The translations under genes were made by a program, and so were the position numbers. From assembly GCA_001179505.1 (NCBI GenBank), contig CDMY01000315.1, positions 5,557 to 69,556 on the forward strand: DNA of 64,000 nt. The letters are read 5' to 3'. The stretch comes from Vitrella brassicaformis (Eukaryota; Sar; Vitrellaceae). Of this stretch, positions 33,601-45,126 are shown piece by piece. A model generated the notes under the pieces. That model was not told where the DNA came from, searched no databases, and saw only the letters and a program-made list of their open reading frames with translations. Each line of letters opens with the position of its first letter. Position 1 is the first letter of the stretch.

Positions 33601-35514
33601 ACCCACGAGCATCGGCAGACTTCACGTGTGTCTGTCCGTGTACCCATTATCAGCTGCAGTTCCGTTGTCTGGTGGTAAATGCTTCGGAGCACGGCTCTGC
33701 GGCGCATCGCAGGCGACTCGTAGCCATCATGGCGCAGCCCGGCTACCCACTCCCAGGTACCACACACACATCCACCACACACATGCCCACACACATCACA
33801 CATACGGTGTGTGCATGTGTGTGCAGAGCCGACTGTCATTGCGCCGTCGTCAGCCGCCGCCAGAGGGGATTCCGTCCTACTCGACGCCATCAACACGGTG
33901 CTTCAGGTCTACATCCACATGTACAACACGGAGACTCCTGACGCCAAGGCGTTTGTGCTCGCCGAGCTGCAACACTGGCCGTGGAACGTGTTCCACTACA
34001 CGCTAAAGGAGGCGTGTGAGCATCGGCTGGCGCATGGCGAGCACCCGATGACGGCCAGATACGCCAAGCTCAGCGAGCTGCTGGAAGGGGTACTTACATA
34101 CGTGTGGTGTGTGTGTGGACACAAAGAGGGAGGCATGGGGGCAAGTGTCATCCTTCTCTCTCTGTTCGGTCCTGTCATATCCATGCATCAGGTAGCAAAG
34201 CGTGTGTGGCCTGCGGACGGTTTCCAGAGGCCGAAATGCAAGCCACGCAAAGGTAGGTGGGGTGGACAGGCAGGGAGCTGACACACAGAGAGACAGGCAA
34301 AGCGGGAGGCGCTCACTCTCGTGCCCTGCTGTGCTGTGCTGTGCCGTGTTGCTGGATGATGGATTGATCAGGGAGTGATTGGGGCTGGGAGGAGTTGTTG
34401 AGTCCTGCCAACATGTCGGCATTGTGCGCCGAGCTCGAGATGGCCGCCCCCACACTCACCCGGCAGCCCCTCTCGCTCTCGTGGGTCAACGTCGACACAC
34501 ACGCGGAGACGGCGGCGGCGAGCGGTGATGGGGCAGCCGTCAAGGGCGTCAAGAGAAGAAAGACCACCCACCATTCCGCGCAGAAGTGCAAACACCCAGA
34601 AGTGCCCATGTAAGGATGGACAGACAAATCACATGTGTGTGTCGGGATGTCGCATTGTGGTGCGTGCCTGCAGGGCCGTTTGTGCCCAGCTTCAGGGAGT
34701 GCTGCACCGTCTCCCCCCACTGATGGCCCTGCTGAACTCCCAGCGCTGCGCTAATCTCGACGGCTGTGCCAAGACCCTCCTGAGGGACCTGCTGGGCAAC
34801 GCCGTCAACATGGAGACGGCCGTGGATGTGACTCGCCCGCTCTTCCACTCACTCGCCCGCCGCGACTGCATCAGCCCACCCCAGGAAGTGCTCAACCAGC
34901 GGCTGGGCATCGTCACGCCCCCCCACACCGTGCTGCCCCCCCTCGCCAGACACCAGCCGCCATCGGCCGAGGAGATCGCCGACATGATGATGTTGCGTAT
35001 CCCTCACAACAAGAATTGGGATCGCATTGTCGACTCCTTCAACAGCGGCAGCATGACACGGCTCCAAGAGGAGGACGAGGACGAGGACGACATCACCACA
35101 CCAGCAGCGGCGGCGGCAGCCGCAGCGATGCCGGCTGACACGCCCCCCATGCACGACTGGGAGAACGACCCCGTGGAAGGGATGGGAGCAGGTAGGTAAC
35201 ATACGGACGGGCATGCAGGCAGTCGGGCCATACATATCATACTGTGGTGTATGTGTGCAGATGGTATGATGGCGGTGGATGAGGAGGGAGGTGGTGCTGT
35301 GCTCCAGGAGCCCCCGGCGCCCCCATCGCCCGGCCCCCTGGCGTCGCCCATGCCCCATACCCATGGACATACAGAGCCACGAACCTGCTGCAGGTGCCTG
35401 CCTTGCCTGGACGGCTACTAGACCGCACCACACGGGCCTGTGTATGTATGTATGTTCAGGTGATGGTGATGAGCAGGATGGCGGCATCATTGCAGAGTAT
35501 CCCGAAGATGAGTA
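30646..35514 (+). CDS. Chromo-domain/PHD-finger C5-cytosine DNA methyltransferase-like protein
   Basis: This is a predicted nuclear 5-methylcytosine DNA methyltransferase-like protein. The start is MDRNDTVE at 30646. An N-terminal chromo-like fold ends in LRVHWVGDTPTWEPFS. A PHD-type finger is built over an intron: TCVVC, VKC, EGC, WHPEC. A long linker follows, then methyltransferase motif I (LDIFGGMGNVSEAM), motif II (HIAIDKK), motif IV PPCQAFTSF with the catalytic Cys, motif VI ENVMGL, and a motif VIII-like stretch VVNASEHGSAAHRRRL. PPCQ and ENV are both completed by splicing. I cannot find a target-recognition domain or clear motifs IX and X. The C-terminal part has KGVKRRK and acidic/alanine runs. 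A poly-Ser run sits between motifs I and IV. The last exon is uncertain: the frame may end at 35421, or at 35514 after one more intron. Confidence 0.8.
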
Positions 35515-35996
35515 GCCTAGCTGGCGGGAGAGACGCATGTGCATAGCAGGGAAAGAAGAAGAAGGACGTGCGGTTGGCTGACATGGCTTTGGAATGGGAC
35601 GGGGAACACTCACTCACTGTTGCTGCCCCTGCCTGCCCATTTGATTCATCGGCAGCCGATTGTTGACCAGTACAGGGAGGGGGAGGGGAGGGGTGCCGCC
35701 TACCTTGTCTTTGTCTGAGATTCACTCACTCACTGCCTGTCTTAGCTGATTTCTCTCCTGTATGTTTGTTCGTCCCCGTCGGTCAAGGCGACGACAGGGG
35801 GACGGTACGGTACCATACATAAACAATGCATAGTCTTATTTGCTTCATTGATATGATTAGTGCGTCCTTCCGTGTGTGCAGGCGTGGACGTCTTGTGCAG
35901 TCAGCCGTGTACAATTAACAGCCAATGGCATGCCACTTGATGCAGCACACGAATCTCGTCTGCCCAATGAATGCCACCATCAACGCACACACACCC
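35515..35996. other. Intergenic, between convergent genes
   Basis: No gene is seen. It is the shared 3' flank of the methyltransferase-like gene (+) and the F-box-like gene (-). Confidence 0.5.
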
Positions 35997-38181
35997 TCAG
36001 GGATTGCGCGTTGCGTTCAATCCCAGCCAGACACGGCTGACGTATAGGATTGCGAAGCCCTCGATGCTCCCGCCGTCAGGGAGGGAGGTCTCGATGGAAG
36101 CGAGCTGCTTAGCTGGCACGTGGTCAGGGAACAGCAGATCGACACGTTGTAGCCCCTTGACGTGTGGGATCGCCGATGAGAGGCGGGCGCGCACCAGACT
36201 GCCCACATCCTCCACATCGTCCGGCACTGAAGCCAAACACACACACACACACACACACACAAGCCAACAAAGGACATAAAGACATAAAGTCCCTCTTCTC
36301 TCTCGGCGTACGTGTCAGCTTGAAGTATAGGCTCTCGATCGTCGGCAACCGGCCAGCCGCCTGGCCCAGCTGTTGATCTAGTTGGTCGAAAACTACGCTG
36401 CGCATCAAGACCTCCCGCACCTCCCTCCCCCTTCCGAGCGCCCTCAACACGCCCACCATCTCCTCACCACCCGACACCTCTCGAATGTCCACCTCTCTCA
36501 CCTTCTCGGGCATCTTGTCGGCCAGCAGCCGGGCTGCAGCACCACCCAGGTTGCTCCGGACAGACAGCGTTGGGGCTCTCTGGAAGACGTTCTGGAAGGG
36601 CTTCAGGTGGTCGATGATGGTAGGGTGGGGCGATGGGGTGTTGGCCGGGGGATGGAAGCCAGCGGCATTCTTGACCTCCACCGTCTCGGCCTTGTCGAAT
36701 GAGAGTGTCTTGGCCGTGTCGATGGCCGCCTGGCTGGGGCTGTCGAGGTTGTCGGTGAGGTCGTCCTGAGTGAAGATGTATCCCACCGATGTGGCCTGCT
36801 GTGCCAGCTGCTGGATCATGGTCTTCACTGAGGGCGACGGGCGAGTGGGAAAGTCGACGTGGTGGAAGAGGGAGCGGCCAAAGGTGGGGTCTGTGGCGTA
36901 GAAGCTGAGTCGCACATTTGGCCGGCAGCATGTGGTGACCAGCCCGTTCAGGGCCAGCAGCAAAGGCAACGTGGGGCGGCCGATCTCGTAGAAGAAATCA
37001 AATTGCACGTGCAGAAGTTTAAGCGACCGCCGGCAGCCACGCGCCACGAGGACAGCCTGCAGACAACCAGACACACCCAGATACAGGAATGACATCTTCA
37101 ACCAACCCACTGGCGCTGCTGTGCATGCGTGTGTGTTCTTGTCACCTGCAGCCGGTCGATGCCCTCGCGATGCTCATCGGGACGGATAAAGCCGATGCGC
37201 TCTAGCTTGGCGAGTGGCCCCACCTGCTGCCCAGCAGGTGCCTGAGGGATGTGGCCGAATAAGCGCGCCCACTCGTCACCCCTGAACGCCCCGTCGACGT
37301 GCTGCAGTGAGCCCGACGAGCTGATGAATCGGCCCAATCTGTCAGGGTCCCAGCCCCTCTGCCGCAAGACGGTGAGCGAGGGCATCACCCAGCCCCGGTC
37401 GGCCATCCCCTGATGTCCGCTGGTCAGATACTCAATGGTGGTGAGTGCGTCGAGAAGTGGGGGCGGGTCGAGAAGATCGGGAAGGGGTGGGTCTGTCCTT
37501 GCGACGATCTGCCTCTCCTTGATGGTCAGCTGAGCCCCTTCTCGGATGGTGATTGTCTTCAGGGTCCCGTCTTGAATGTTGGCTGCCCGTCGGCCGGCGA
37601 CGTGGCCCTCTATCATGGCCACAAACACGTCGAGGCACCAGCGGGGGAAGCAAGTGGGGCAGCGGAGGGTGATAGAGGTGACCTGCCTGAGGTATGTGGC
37701 CCATTCCGTGACGAGGTCGGTGGTCGTTGTCTCCGCCTGCCAGAACGACCGCTCATCTTCGTCGGCTGCACTGATTGTGAGGTGGTGCTGCTTGCGGGCG
37801 GCGAGCTGCCATGTCAGCGGCGGCAGCTGCAGCTGTATCAGCAGGTGGAAGGGGAGGAAGGCCATGACGCTGCTGAGGAGACCGGGCTGCACACAACCAC
37901 ACAGCACACAGAGTGAGTAAGAGATGTCCACCAGTGCCTTCATGGCCTCAGTGTGTGAGAGACTCACTCACCGGAAGGATGCTCCCCCAATCACCACCAC
38001 CACCACCACCACCACCACTACCCGCAGCAGCAGCCGGCGCCTCCTCACGGCGGGACTTCTTAGCCTCCACCCATCCAGCCAGCAAACACACACACACACA
38101 CACACAGAGCCGACATCCATCTGTGGCCATTCATTGCAAGCGGTGCTGTGATGCCCTCACCTGCCTACCGTCGCCCTCCAT
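35997..38181 (-). CDS. F-box-like protein
   Basis: A 7-codon first exon (38161-38181, MEGDGRQ) is followed by an exon with a (CAC)n-encoded glycine run, [18 protein letters not shown] long exon then opens with an F-box-like helix set, GLLSSVMAFLPFHLLIQLQ, TWQLAARKQ. The remaining roughly 600 residues contain short alternating hydrophobic stretches (SITLRCPTCFPRWCLDVF, LERIGFIRPDEHREGI, VREVDIREVSGGEEMVGVL) that resemble an irregular leucine-rich or solenoid array. The stop is at 35997-35999. If the F-box is real the protein would be a substrate adaptor of an SCF ubiquitin ligase; the family is large in many algae. A second, separate F-box-like gene lies at 45639-47002. Confidence 0.6.
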
Positions 38182-38340
38182 AGCTGTAGATCCAGTAGAT
38201 CCTGTCGACTATACTGCCTTCTGCTCACGCTGTCTCGAAGTCCCTCCCTGATGCACAGAGACACACGCAGACAGCCGACCCAACGTTGGAGCAGCGGTCT
38301 CAGGGAGCACCCTAGGCGGCCTGACGGCCAAGGTTCACTT

Positions 38341-38370
38341 GCGAGCTTAGCAGCGATTTCAGCGAGCTTA
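38341..38370 (+). promoter_or_regulatory. Double GCGAGCTTAG word
   Basis: GCGAGCTTAG at 38341-38350 and GCGAGCTTAAG from 38362 sit between the divergent starts at 38181 (-) and 38477 (+). This is the clearest duplicate of the recurrent word. Confidence 0.4.
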
Positions 38371-38476
38371 AGAATGCGAGACAGAGAGGAGAGGCCTCTC
38401 TCTAGGCACGCCAGCACGACTGGGAGGGTGCGTGAGAGGCGCTATCATCGGCTGAGATGTGATTGATCATTTCCTG

Positions 38477-40200
38477 ATGAGATCTAAGCATGACATCCTT
38501 CCGCCGCCCTCGGCACCCCGGTCGGCCTCCCCGGCCCTCGACGATATCGATGTCATTCGCGCAGCATCAGCAACAGCTATTTCATCGAGATCTGTCATTC
38601 ATGTGCTCGACTTGGCAGTGCATGGACCAACAGCCCGTGAAGGCAGCGCCGGCCTCGTCGTTCCCTCCCAACATCCGCCGTCACGCCAAGCGTGTGCTGC
38701 CGTCGGCGATCAGGATCCCAGCCACTCTCTGTCTTCATGTTCGCATGAGGGTGTGAAGGAGGCGACGAGCGGTTTTCCTGCCAAGTACCTGGTGATGGAT
38801 CTTATGATGGACGTGTGGGGGAAGCAGCGTGAGCTGAGGTTCTATCTCACCGATGTGCCCGCCAAGATGCGATTCCAGTGGATGTTATGTGGTGAGAAAC
38901 AGGGATGAAGGGGAGGAAAGGCAGGGTGAAAACTGCTGTTGGTGTTTGTTGCGTCGACTGTGCAGCGCTCTCGGGTTTATGGCTGTTGGTGGCGGGGCCA
39001 ATCTCGATTGTCCTTGTGCCCGACTCCAAATGGGCTGGGCTGGGATGGACTATCAGCGGAATTGGTGGGTGCCAACCAGTTCACAGCCATTCTCTGCTCA
39101 CTTGTTTGGTGCTTGTTTGTGTGTCTGAAGTGGGAGATCCCCTGCTACTGGCTGCCGTCGATATGCTATTTCCTTATGGGACGTACAAGAGTCTGGCTAC
39201 TCAATGCTTGGCACTTATGTATGGGGTCCTCATAATGGCCTTCAATCTCTTCTACGGACGTAAGCACTAAACGGAAAAAACACTTCGCGTCGCATAGCTT
39301 TCTGTTTCTTTCCGTTTCTGTCCAGCGATCGGCTATGCGGCTAGTATGCTAGTGTTATCTGTCTACATGGGACTTGCCGTGCCCCCTTTTACTGTCATTG
39401 CCCAGCCACGACTGTTCACAAATGATGATATGCTGAAGAGGCTGAATGATATTCGTTGGCTTCCAGCCGCATTCAAATTCAGCTTGGTAGATGTCCGCAT
39501 TCAAATTCAACTTGGTAGATGTCCCTCATCCGCGCATGCTAACGGCTTCGGAGCATATGTGGGTGGAGCAGAACCGTTTGCTCTCTCTCGTTCGGAAGTA
39601 TGTGCCGTTCATGAGAAAAGTGGACGAGTTGGACTTTTGCCGATTGCTCAAGTATGTGTCCTATATGCTTACCATTGTGGACTACATGTCAGATCTAGGT
39701 ACGTATGTGAGTGCGTTGGGTAGGGAGCTCTCTAGTTGGTCATCTTGACTTGTTGTTTTTTTCTTGTGCTACTGCTGCTCTCATGCAGCTGTGGGAATGG
39801 GGATGGTCCAACGCGGTATTGCTTTGTGGCCCGGGGTGTGCATTCTGCTCCTCTGCCAAGTGGACACGATCAGTGCGGCTATCTCTTACGGCATCCGAAC
39901 GAAGGCCACACTCCGGCAGAACGCATCCCTCTTTGCGGCGTCCCTATTCGAGTTGCCCATCCTGATCCTGACCATCCTGTATGGAGCAAACTCGACTGAT
40001 ATACGGACGATCGTCATATCCATCACGGCCACTTCCTCCACAATAGCTATCAAGGGAGTCGCCACGCTCCATAGCGTTATAACCGAGAGGCTGCGGAAGA
40101 GAATCGACTCGACCGTCTCCAAGACGAGCACAACGCGAGAAACCATGAGCACAGAGGGGCCGACTAACCAGGATGGTACCAGTTGTGTAGACTTGCTCAC
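38477..40200 (+). pseudogene. Multi-pass membrane protein, copy 2 (frameshifted by a 28-bp duplication)
   Basis: This is a paralogue of the minus-strand gene at 6722-8479 with the same five-exon layout: about 38477-38891, 38966-39064, 39131-39259, 39326-39698 and 39789 onward. It shares LDDIDVIRAAS, PAKYLVMDLMMDVWG, PYGTYKSLATQCLALMYG, AQPRLFTNDDMLKR and MLTASEHMWVEQNRL. In exon 4 a 28-bp unit is tandemly repeated (39469-39496 and 39497-39524). This shifts the frame by +1, and no GT-AG pair I can see removes it. Exon 5 has no stop where copy 1 ends. Instead the frame runs through a breakpoint near 40190-40205 into the 5' flank and coding region of the small two-TM gene. The locus is therefore broken in the middle and fused at the end. 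Confidence 0.65.
39469..39524 (+). repeat. 28-bp tandem duplication
   Basis: Two units of 28 bp, starting gcattcaaattca and ending gtagatgtcc, differ at one base. 28 is not a multiple of 3, so the surrounding reading frame is shifted. Confidence 0.9.
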
Positions 40201-40203
40201 TTA

Positions 40204-40913
40204 CAACATCTCGCTTCCGACCACCCGTCCACCAACGTCTGCCGATTCCTGGGCCCTGCAGCCTTCTGGCCAGCCGGCGCCAGCTGATCCGACGAATGCA
40301 TCAGAAATGGCGGGGCAGGAGGCCCAGGGAGGCAATGAAGGGCCTGTCCAGCAGCAGTATGTGAGGCCGAAGCTGGGAGGAGCGCATGTGATCAACATGC
40401 AGGTGCAGCTGGAAGACGACGTGACAGCCGATCACTCAATGCTCAGCTGCGCAAAGGTGGGTGAGATACACAGACAGACAGATAGATTGACGGGCAGGGC
40501 AGGGCACGCCGAAGGAGTCAACCTGTCCCCCTCGCACACTCCTAGAATGAATGTGTCTGTCTGTCTGTGTGTGCAGATATCGTGCATCTTGTCGATATTC
40601 TTCCCCATCATCGGCTGCATCACCTTCTGTCTGAATCTCGACGCCAAGAAGGGGTCGGAGAGGCACAAGTGGGCCCGCCGCTGCCTCTACACAGCCCTCG
40701 CCGTCTTGACTCTGGTCATCATCCTACGGGTCATCATCTTGTCACTCTGGTTATCGGGGGTGTGAGCAAGGAGGGGAATCTCCGCGGCAGGCGCCTTCAA
40801 GACAGTCACTCGTGTAGGATGAGTGCTTTCTGTGCCGGTGTTCTGCGTCGCTGGCGTTGTCGACTGAAGCTGTGATTCCTCTCGAGGGCATGGACGATGC
40901 TTGTTCCCATGTT
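40204..40913 (+). repeat. Segmental duplication block A, copy 2
   Basis: Direct copy of about 5142-5860, including flanks, exons and intron of the small two-TM gene. It is joined at its left edge to the membrane-protein paralogue. Confidence 0.75.
40307..40765 (+). CDS. Small two-transmembrane protein, copy 2
   Basis: Exons 40307-40456 and 40577-40765 give 112 residues and differ from copy 1 (5248-5708) at a few sites (lysine lost in HVINMQVQ, PIIGCITFC). The two hydrophobic segments and the basic linker are intact, so this copy looks functional on its own. Its 5' flank is also open in frame with the upstream membrane-protein exon 5. The intron is itself a multiple of three without a stop, so an unspliced or fused product of about 330 residues is possible from 39764 onward. 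I favour the independent two-exon model because copy 1 has it too. Confidence 0.6.
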   Translation: MAGQEAQGGNEGPVQQQYVRPKLGGAHVINMQVQLEDDVTADHSMLSCAKVGEIHRQTDRLTGRAGHAEGVNLSPSHTPRMNVSVCLCVQISCILSIFFPIIGCITFCLNLDAKKGSERHKWARRCLYTALAVLTLVIILRVIILSLWLSGV

Positions 40914-41459
40914 GTTCATACACATATACATCATGTGATTCATTCTTGCTCACACACTTTTTTCGTCTGTATGTCGCATGATAAGTGAATGCGACATATA
41001 GATGCGATAGATCGCGCGAGAGCGTGGCGCGGCGTGCAAACAGCGCATGAATGTGTTCATCTATTCTCTGCCTCAATCGGAGGCAGAGAGAGGGGAGTGT
41101 CGTGTGTGTGTGTCTGAGTGACGTGTGTGATGGTCTGAGTGATGTGTTGTGATGGATTCCTTGACTAGGAAAGACAGTGTTGCTCGTATGTCATCGAAAC
41201 GAGGGCTATATGCGTGAAGTTCTCCATGACTCGTGGCGATGGGGATGATATTGTATTGTGTGTGGGTGATGTGATGTGATGTGACGTGAAGTGCGACACT
41301 CACACGGATTTTCAGCTTTGCAGTGATCGGCCTGCCCAACAGATCAAGCCAATGCATGCACGGACGATATCTATGTATGTACACACATAGCTCTGTCAAT
41401 CCACATAGCTCTGTCAATCAATCAACGATGCACGTTCCTTCGGTGGATGATTCCGTGCA
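40914..41459. other. Intergenic with inverted copy of 6305-6440
   Basis: The segment about 41070-41215 is the reverse complement of 6305-6440. The rest is the 3' flank of PIG-U, with a short direct repeat acatagctctgtcaatc (about 41386-41419). No gene is seen. Confidence 0.55.
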
Positions 41460-42238
41460 TCATTTGTCGGTCGCTGGCTGGCTGTCTCGTTGATGAATCT
41501 CCCTAAGCCACTCGGCCAGCAGGACGCCGCACGCACTGTGGTGGATAAGGTGCTGGAAATACACAAAATTCGCATTGCCTACAGAGACACACACACACAC
41601 ACGGAGACACACACGGAGAGAGAGAGATGGGTGGCTGCACAATGAGTGTGTTATGGTGGGGTGTGTGTGTGTGTGTGTGTGTGTAGACCTACCTGTGTTT
41701 CTGTCCAGCCACAGACAGGCCATGACGGGCATGATCGACAGTGACACACCTGGCCAGGTGCGGTGGGTGCACACAGCGGGACACACACACACACTGACAT
41801 GTGGGCGCCCTCACGTGCTTACTTACTTGCCACGAGGACGATGAACGAGAAGCTGCCGAGCCGACGGACGATGTCGTGATGCAGCAGCAGCAAACTCTGT
41901 CAACACACACCAAATGGACACACAGTGAGCTGTGTCGTCTTTGTGCAGATGTGCGCTTGGTTACTGACAATTAGATAAGCAAAGTCGCACACAGTGGGGT
42001 GCGGCTGGAACAGCACGACAATCTGCACACATAGTACAGTGCGCCGATCCGATCCGATCCACATGTGTGTGTCGTCCGTCCCGATCCAGCTCAGCTCACT
42101 TACGGCTATGTGCGCGGTGAGGAGTCCGTGCGGCTGGCGATAGAGATGCAGCCACAGAGGAATGACATACAAGTACACGTGACCCTGAACACACACACAA
42201 ATGACACACACCGCATAGAATAGACAGGCGCCTGGCTC

Positions 42239-42271
<33 letters not shown>

Positions 42272-43988
42272 GGCCTTAATTGTCTGTCCACCAGCCAGCC
42301 ATCGTTCCTGCCTGCCGTGCGTTGCGTTGCGTACGTTAAAGATGAAATGGAACATGTACTCGAAGCGATCGAATATCTGCGTGAAGAGGTACCAAAACAG
42401 ACCGATGTTGGGCGTCAGCAAATCGACATCAGCGCCGCCTGCAGCCGCCCAACCATACACAACCAGAGCCATCCATCCATCCATCCACGAAGGCAGACGT
42501 TTCTGATCTCATCAGCTCTCTCTCTTGAGGTTCTGCGCACCAGGCCATGGTGTTGGTTTGTCCCCGAGTGTGTGTCTGATCCAGGCCTCGATCAGCGCGT
42601 AGAAGCCACACACGCCAATCAGGAAGCTCACTGACAGCAGACTGCACACACACACACACAGACGCAGAGACAGAGAGAGATCGAGATATACATGGGGAAA
42701 TTCGATTCGTGTGTGTGAGTGCATCTACACTACACGGACATACATGTATCTCTTCTCTGGGCCACAGGCAAATGTGTGCATGGCGGGGAGGACCACTGTG
42801 ATGGCCATCAAGGGGTGAGACGACACCTGCAGCAGCACTGCCGCCTGCACACACAGACATCCATCCATCCATCCACAGGTAAGTGCAGATGGATGGATGT
42901 GTGTGTGTGTGGTGGGGTGGGGGGGAGGGGGCCGTACCAGTGGCATGAGTATCCATCCGCTAGTGGCGAGCATCATCGAGTACACACATCGCGTAAAGGC
43001 CTGGAATGAAAGCGCCTGTGTTGACAGCACCTACGCACACGCACACACTTACACACGTGTGCATGCATCCACCTGTGCTCTGTCTGTCTGTGTACGAGGT
43101 GCATACTGTCAGTGGGTTGAGCAGATACGACGCAGCGACGAAGGACGGGCCCAAATAGGGCACACCCTGCACACACACACACACGATGCACACACATCTC
43201 TGCTGTCTGTGTGTCGGCACACACAGGTCGTTCACAGAACAGGTGAGGGCGGGCGGGCAGGTCAGATTAGCATGGCTGTGTTGCGGTGTTTTCACCATAT
43301 GCAGTGATGCATCAGACAGCAATTGAATTGAGAAGTTGGTGTTATCATCATGTATGCCACGCCACGGCCCCCACACGCACTTGAGTGAGTGCACTGCTGA
43401 CCTTTTGGTGCGCCCGGGCAGAGATCCACAGACACACGGCGATACACACATCCACAGCTGACAGAACAACACAACACACACACAGGCATGCAACCAACAT
43501 GCATTCATGTGTTCCTATGAGTGTGGTCACCGGTGAGCACCCAGAAAGTCATCTCTCTCTCCCCCTCTCTCTGCAAAGACACCCACACACAGGCCAACAC
43601 ATCCGGATGCATAAATCACTCCTTTTGTGTTGCTTGTATCGTGCTCACCGTATCCACAACACCCCCCGTGTGCTCAGAGAACCGCTCCAACGCCAGCAGC
43701 ACTCGCGGAGATGACCCAATGACGGCCGACGCGACACCTGAGAACACAAACTCAATCACAATCACACACACACACACACACAGAGAGGGATGTTGCCGGT
43801 GTGGGCTGACCGCCATGCTTTCTTGCGAAGGCGGTCTCCTTGAGCGAGTCGAATGTGTTGAGCCCGAAGAAGATGGCGCTGCCTGATGCCGACGCGCTGG
43901 AGTGGAAGAAGAGGAGAGCCCGGATGGCCACGCCGCATGCTGCAATAGCCGCCAGGGACGCTGTGGACGATGACGCATTCATGCCCAT
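41460..43988 (-). CDS. PIGU: GPI transamidase subunit PIG-U
   Basis: PIG-U is an endoplasmic-reticulum multi-pass subunit of the GPI transamidase complex, which attaches GPI anchors to proteins. The start ATG at 43988 (MGMNASSSTASLAAIAACG) leads into the first membrane helix AACGVAIRALLFF, as in family members. About a dozen short exons follow. The diagnostic block is PNIGLFWYLFTQIFDRFEYM, then YVIPLWLHLYRQP, FQPHPTVCDFAYLIV, SLSIMPVMACLWLDRNTGNA and NFVYFQHLIHHSACGV. The stop is at 41460-41462. The PN-GLFWYFF-EMFEHF-like motif is the hallmark of PIG-U/Cdc91. The gene is head-to-head with the pseudogene starting at 44274. Confidence 0.85.
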
Positions 43989-44020
43989 CGATCTTCAAGA
44001 TCTCTCGCTTTTCCACGCAG

Positions 44021-44115
44021 CCGAGCTTAGAAGGCAGGCCTTGCTGGCGTCCATTTCGGCTGTATACCTGCTGGAGGGAGGTCTCTCTGGGAGCTGAGCT
44101 TGCACGAAGCTCGCG
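44021..44115. promoter_or_regulatory. Upstream region with CGAGCTTAG and AAGCTCGC words
   Basis: CGAGCTTAG at 44022-44030, GAGCTGAGCTTGCACG near 44091-44106 and AAGCTCGCG from 44107 lie between the divergent starts at 43988 (-) and 44274 (+). Confidence 0.35.
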
Positions 44116-44273
44116 CGAAACCGCTCTCTCTCTCCGCACCTCTCCGCGGCAAACCAGCCTCGCAGCGTCGCCCATCGCGTCTGGTCCTTGTTCTGCTCCG
44201 GCATCCCGCTTCGAGCCCATCGCCTTCGCCGCCCGCCTCTCTTCTGCCGCTGTTTCATCTCGTGTGCGTGGCC

Positions 44274-45126
44274 ATGTCGTCCTCATCGCGCGCCGCCAGC
44301 AGTCCGTCCAGCGCCATTGTGTGGCATCCCCACCAGGCGCTGCTCAAGGCGCTCTCCGGCGGCAACCTCATCCCGCTGCCCTCGCTCGACGGCATCGAAG
44401 GCGCGGCGGATCAGTGGCGGCGCATCAGCGAGGGCGTCACCATCACCACCCGCGAGGGCAAGAAGGAGCCCATCATGCAGGGCGACAAGATCCTCCACCC
44501 GCTGCAGTCCATCGGGACGACCCCCATCAGCGGCTACCAGAAGATCACCAACACGGAGCATCTACTACAGCAGCTACAGCAACCCCCACACGGACATCGA
44601 CCCCAATGTCCATGTCGGCGTCGTGTCCGAGGATCAGAGCAGCAGCTACGGCAGCTACTCGGGCATGGTGTGTTTCATGCTGGTGGGGTGGCTACAGGAG
44701 ACCAAGATGCACACGCTCGTCAAGGTCTTCACCACCGGCATCACAAGCTGAGACGAGGACACCGACCCACTCTACCCTGCCTATGAGCGCGCCAAGGAGG
44801 TGACGAATTGCAGGAGTGACAAGGTGGTGTGTGGGGGTGGTGCCGTGTATGACCGGTACGACTGCTCCTATAAGGGGATCGATGGACTGACACACCAGCG
44901 CCTGATCATCCTCACCAGCCGGAAGGGGCTGGGGTGGGGCGAGGAGGGCGACTTCGTGGCCATCCTGCTCGAGTACTTCGCGGGCGAAGGGGGGGACGGT
45001 TCGATGGTCCAGGTCTTCACCAGCGAGGCGCGCCCCTGGGGCAAGACCGCCGTGGTGGTCAAGGGCGTGCTGGGCGAGGAGCTGGGCAAGGAGGTGTGGG
45101 CGGAGATGAGGGGCGGTCGGTTGTAA
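44274..45126 (+). pseudogene. Unrecognised single-exon gene, broken by a frameshift and a stop
   Basis: The open frame starts MSSSSRAASSPSSAIVWHP at 44274 and runs to about 44560 (YQKITNTEH). There the coding signal moves to another frame (IYYSSYSNPHTDIDPNVHVG). That frame continues through QETKMHTLVKVFTTGITS, meets TGA at 44749-44751, and then stays open to the stop at 45126 (GIDGLTHQRLIILTSRKGLG, ILLEYFAGEGGDGSMVQVF). I do not recognise the protein. One frameshift plus one nonsense codon in otherwise strongly GC3-biased sequence point to a recent pseudogene. The alternative is two sequencing errors. No intron-like sequence explains either lesion. Confidence 0.55.

Noticed and set aside
44274-44751. 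TGA read as tryptophan to rescue the 44274 gene
   Set aside because: Conserved genes in the window (RPB2, PIG-U, MIC60) use TGA, TAG or TAA as ordinary stops or avoid them internally. The same gene also has a frameshift.
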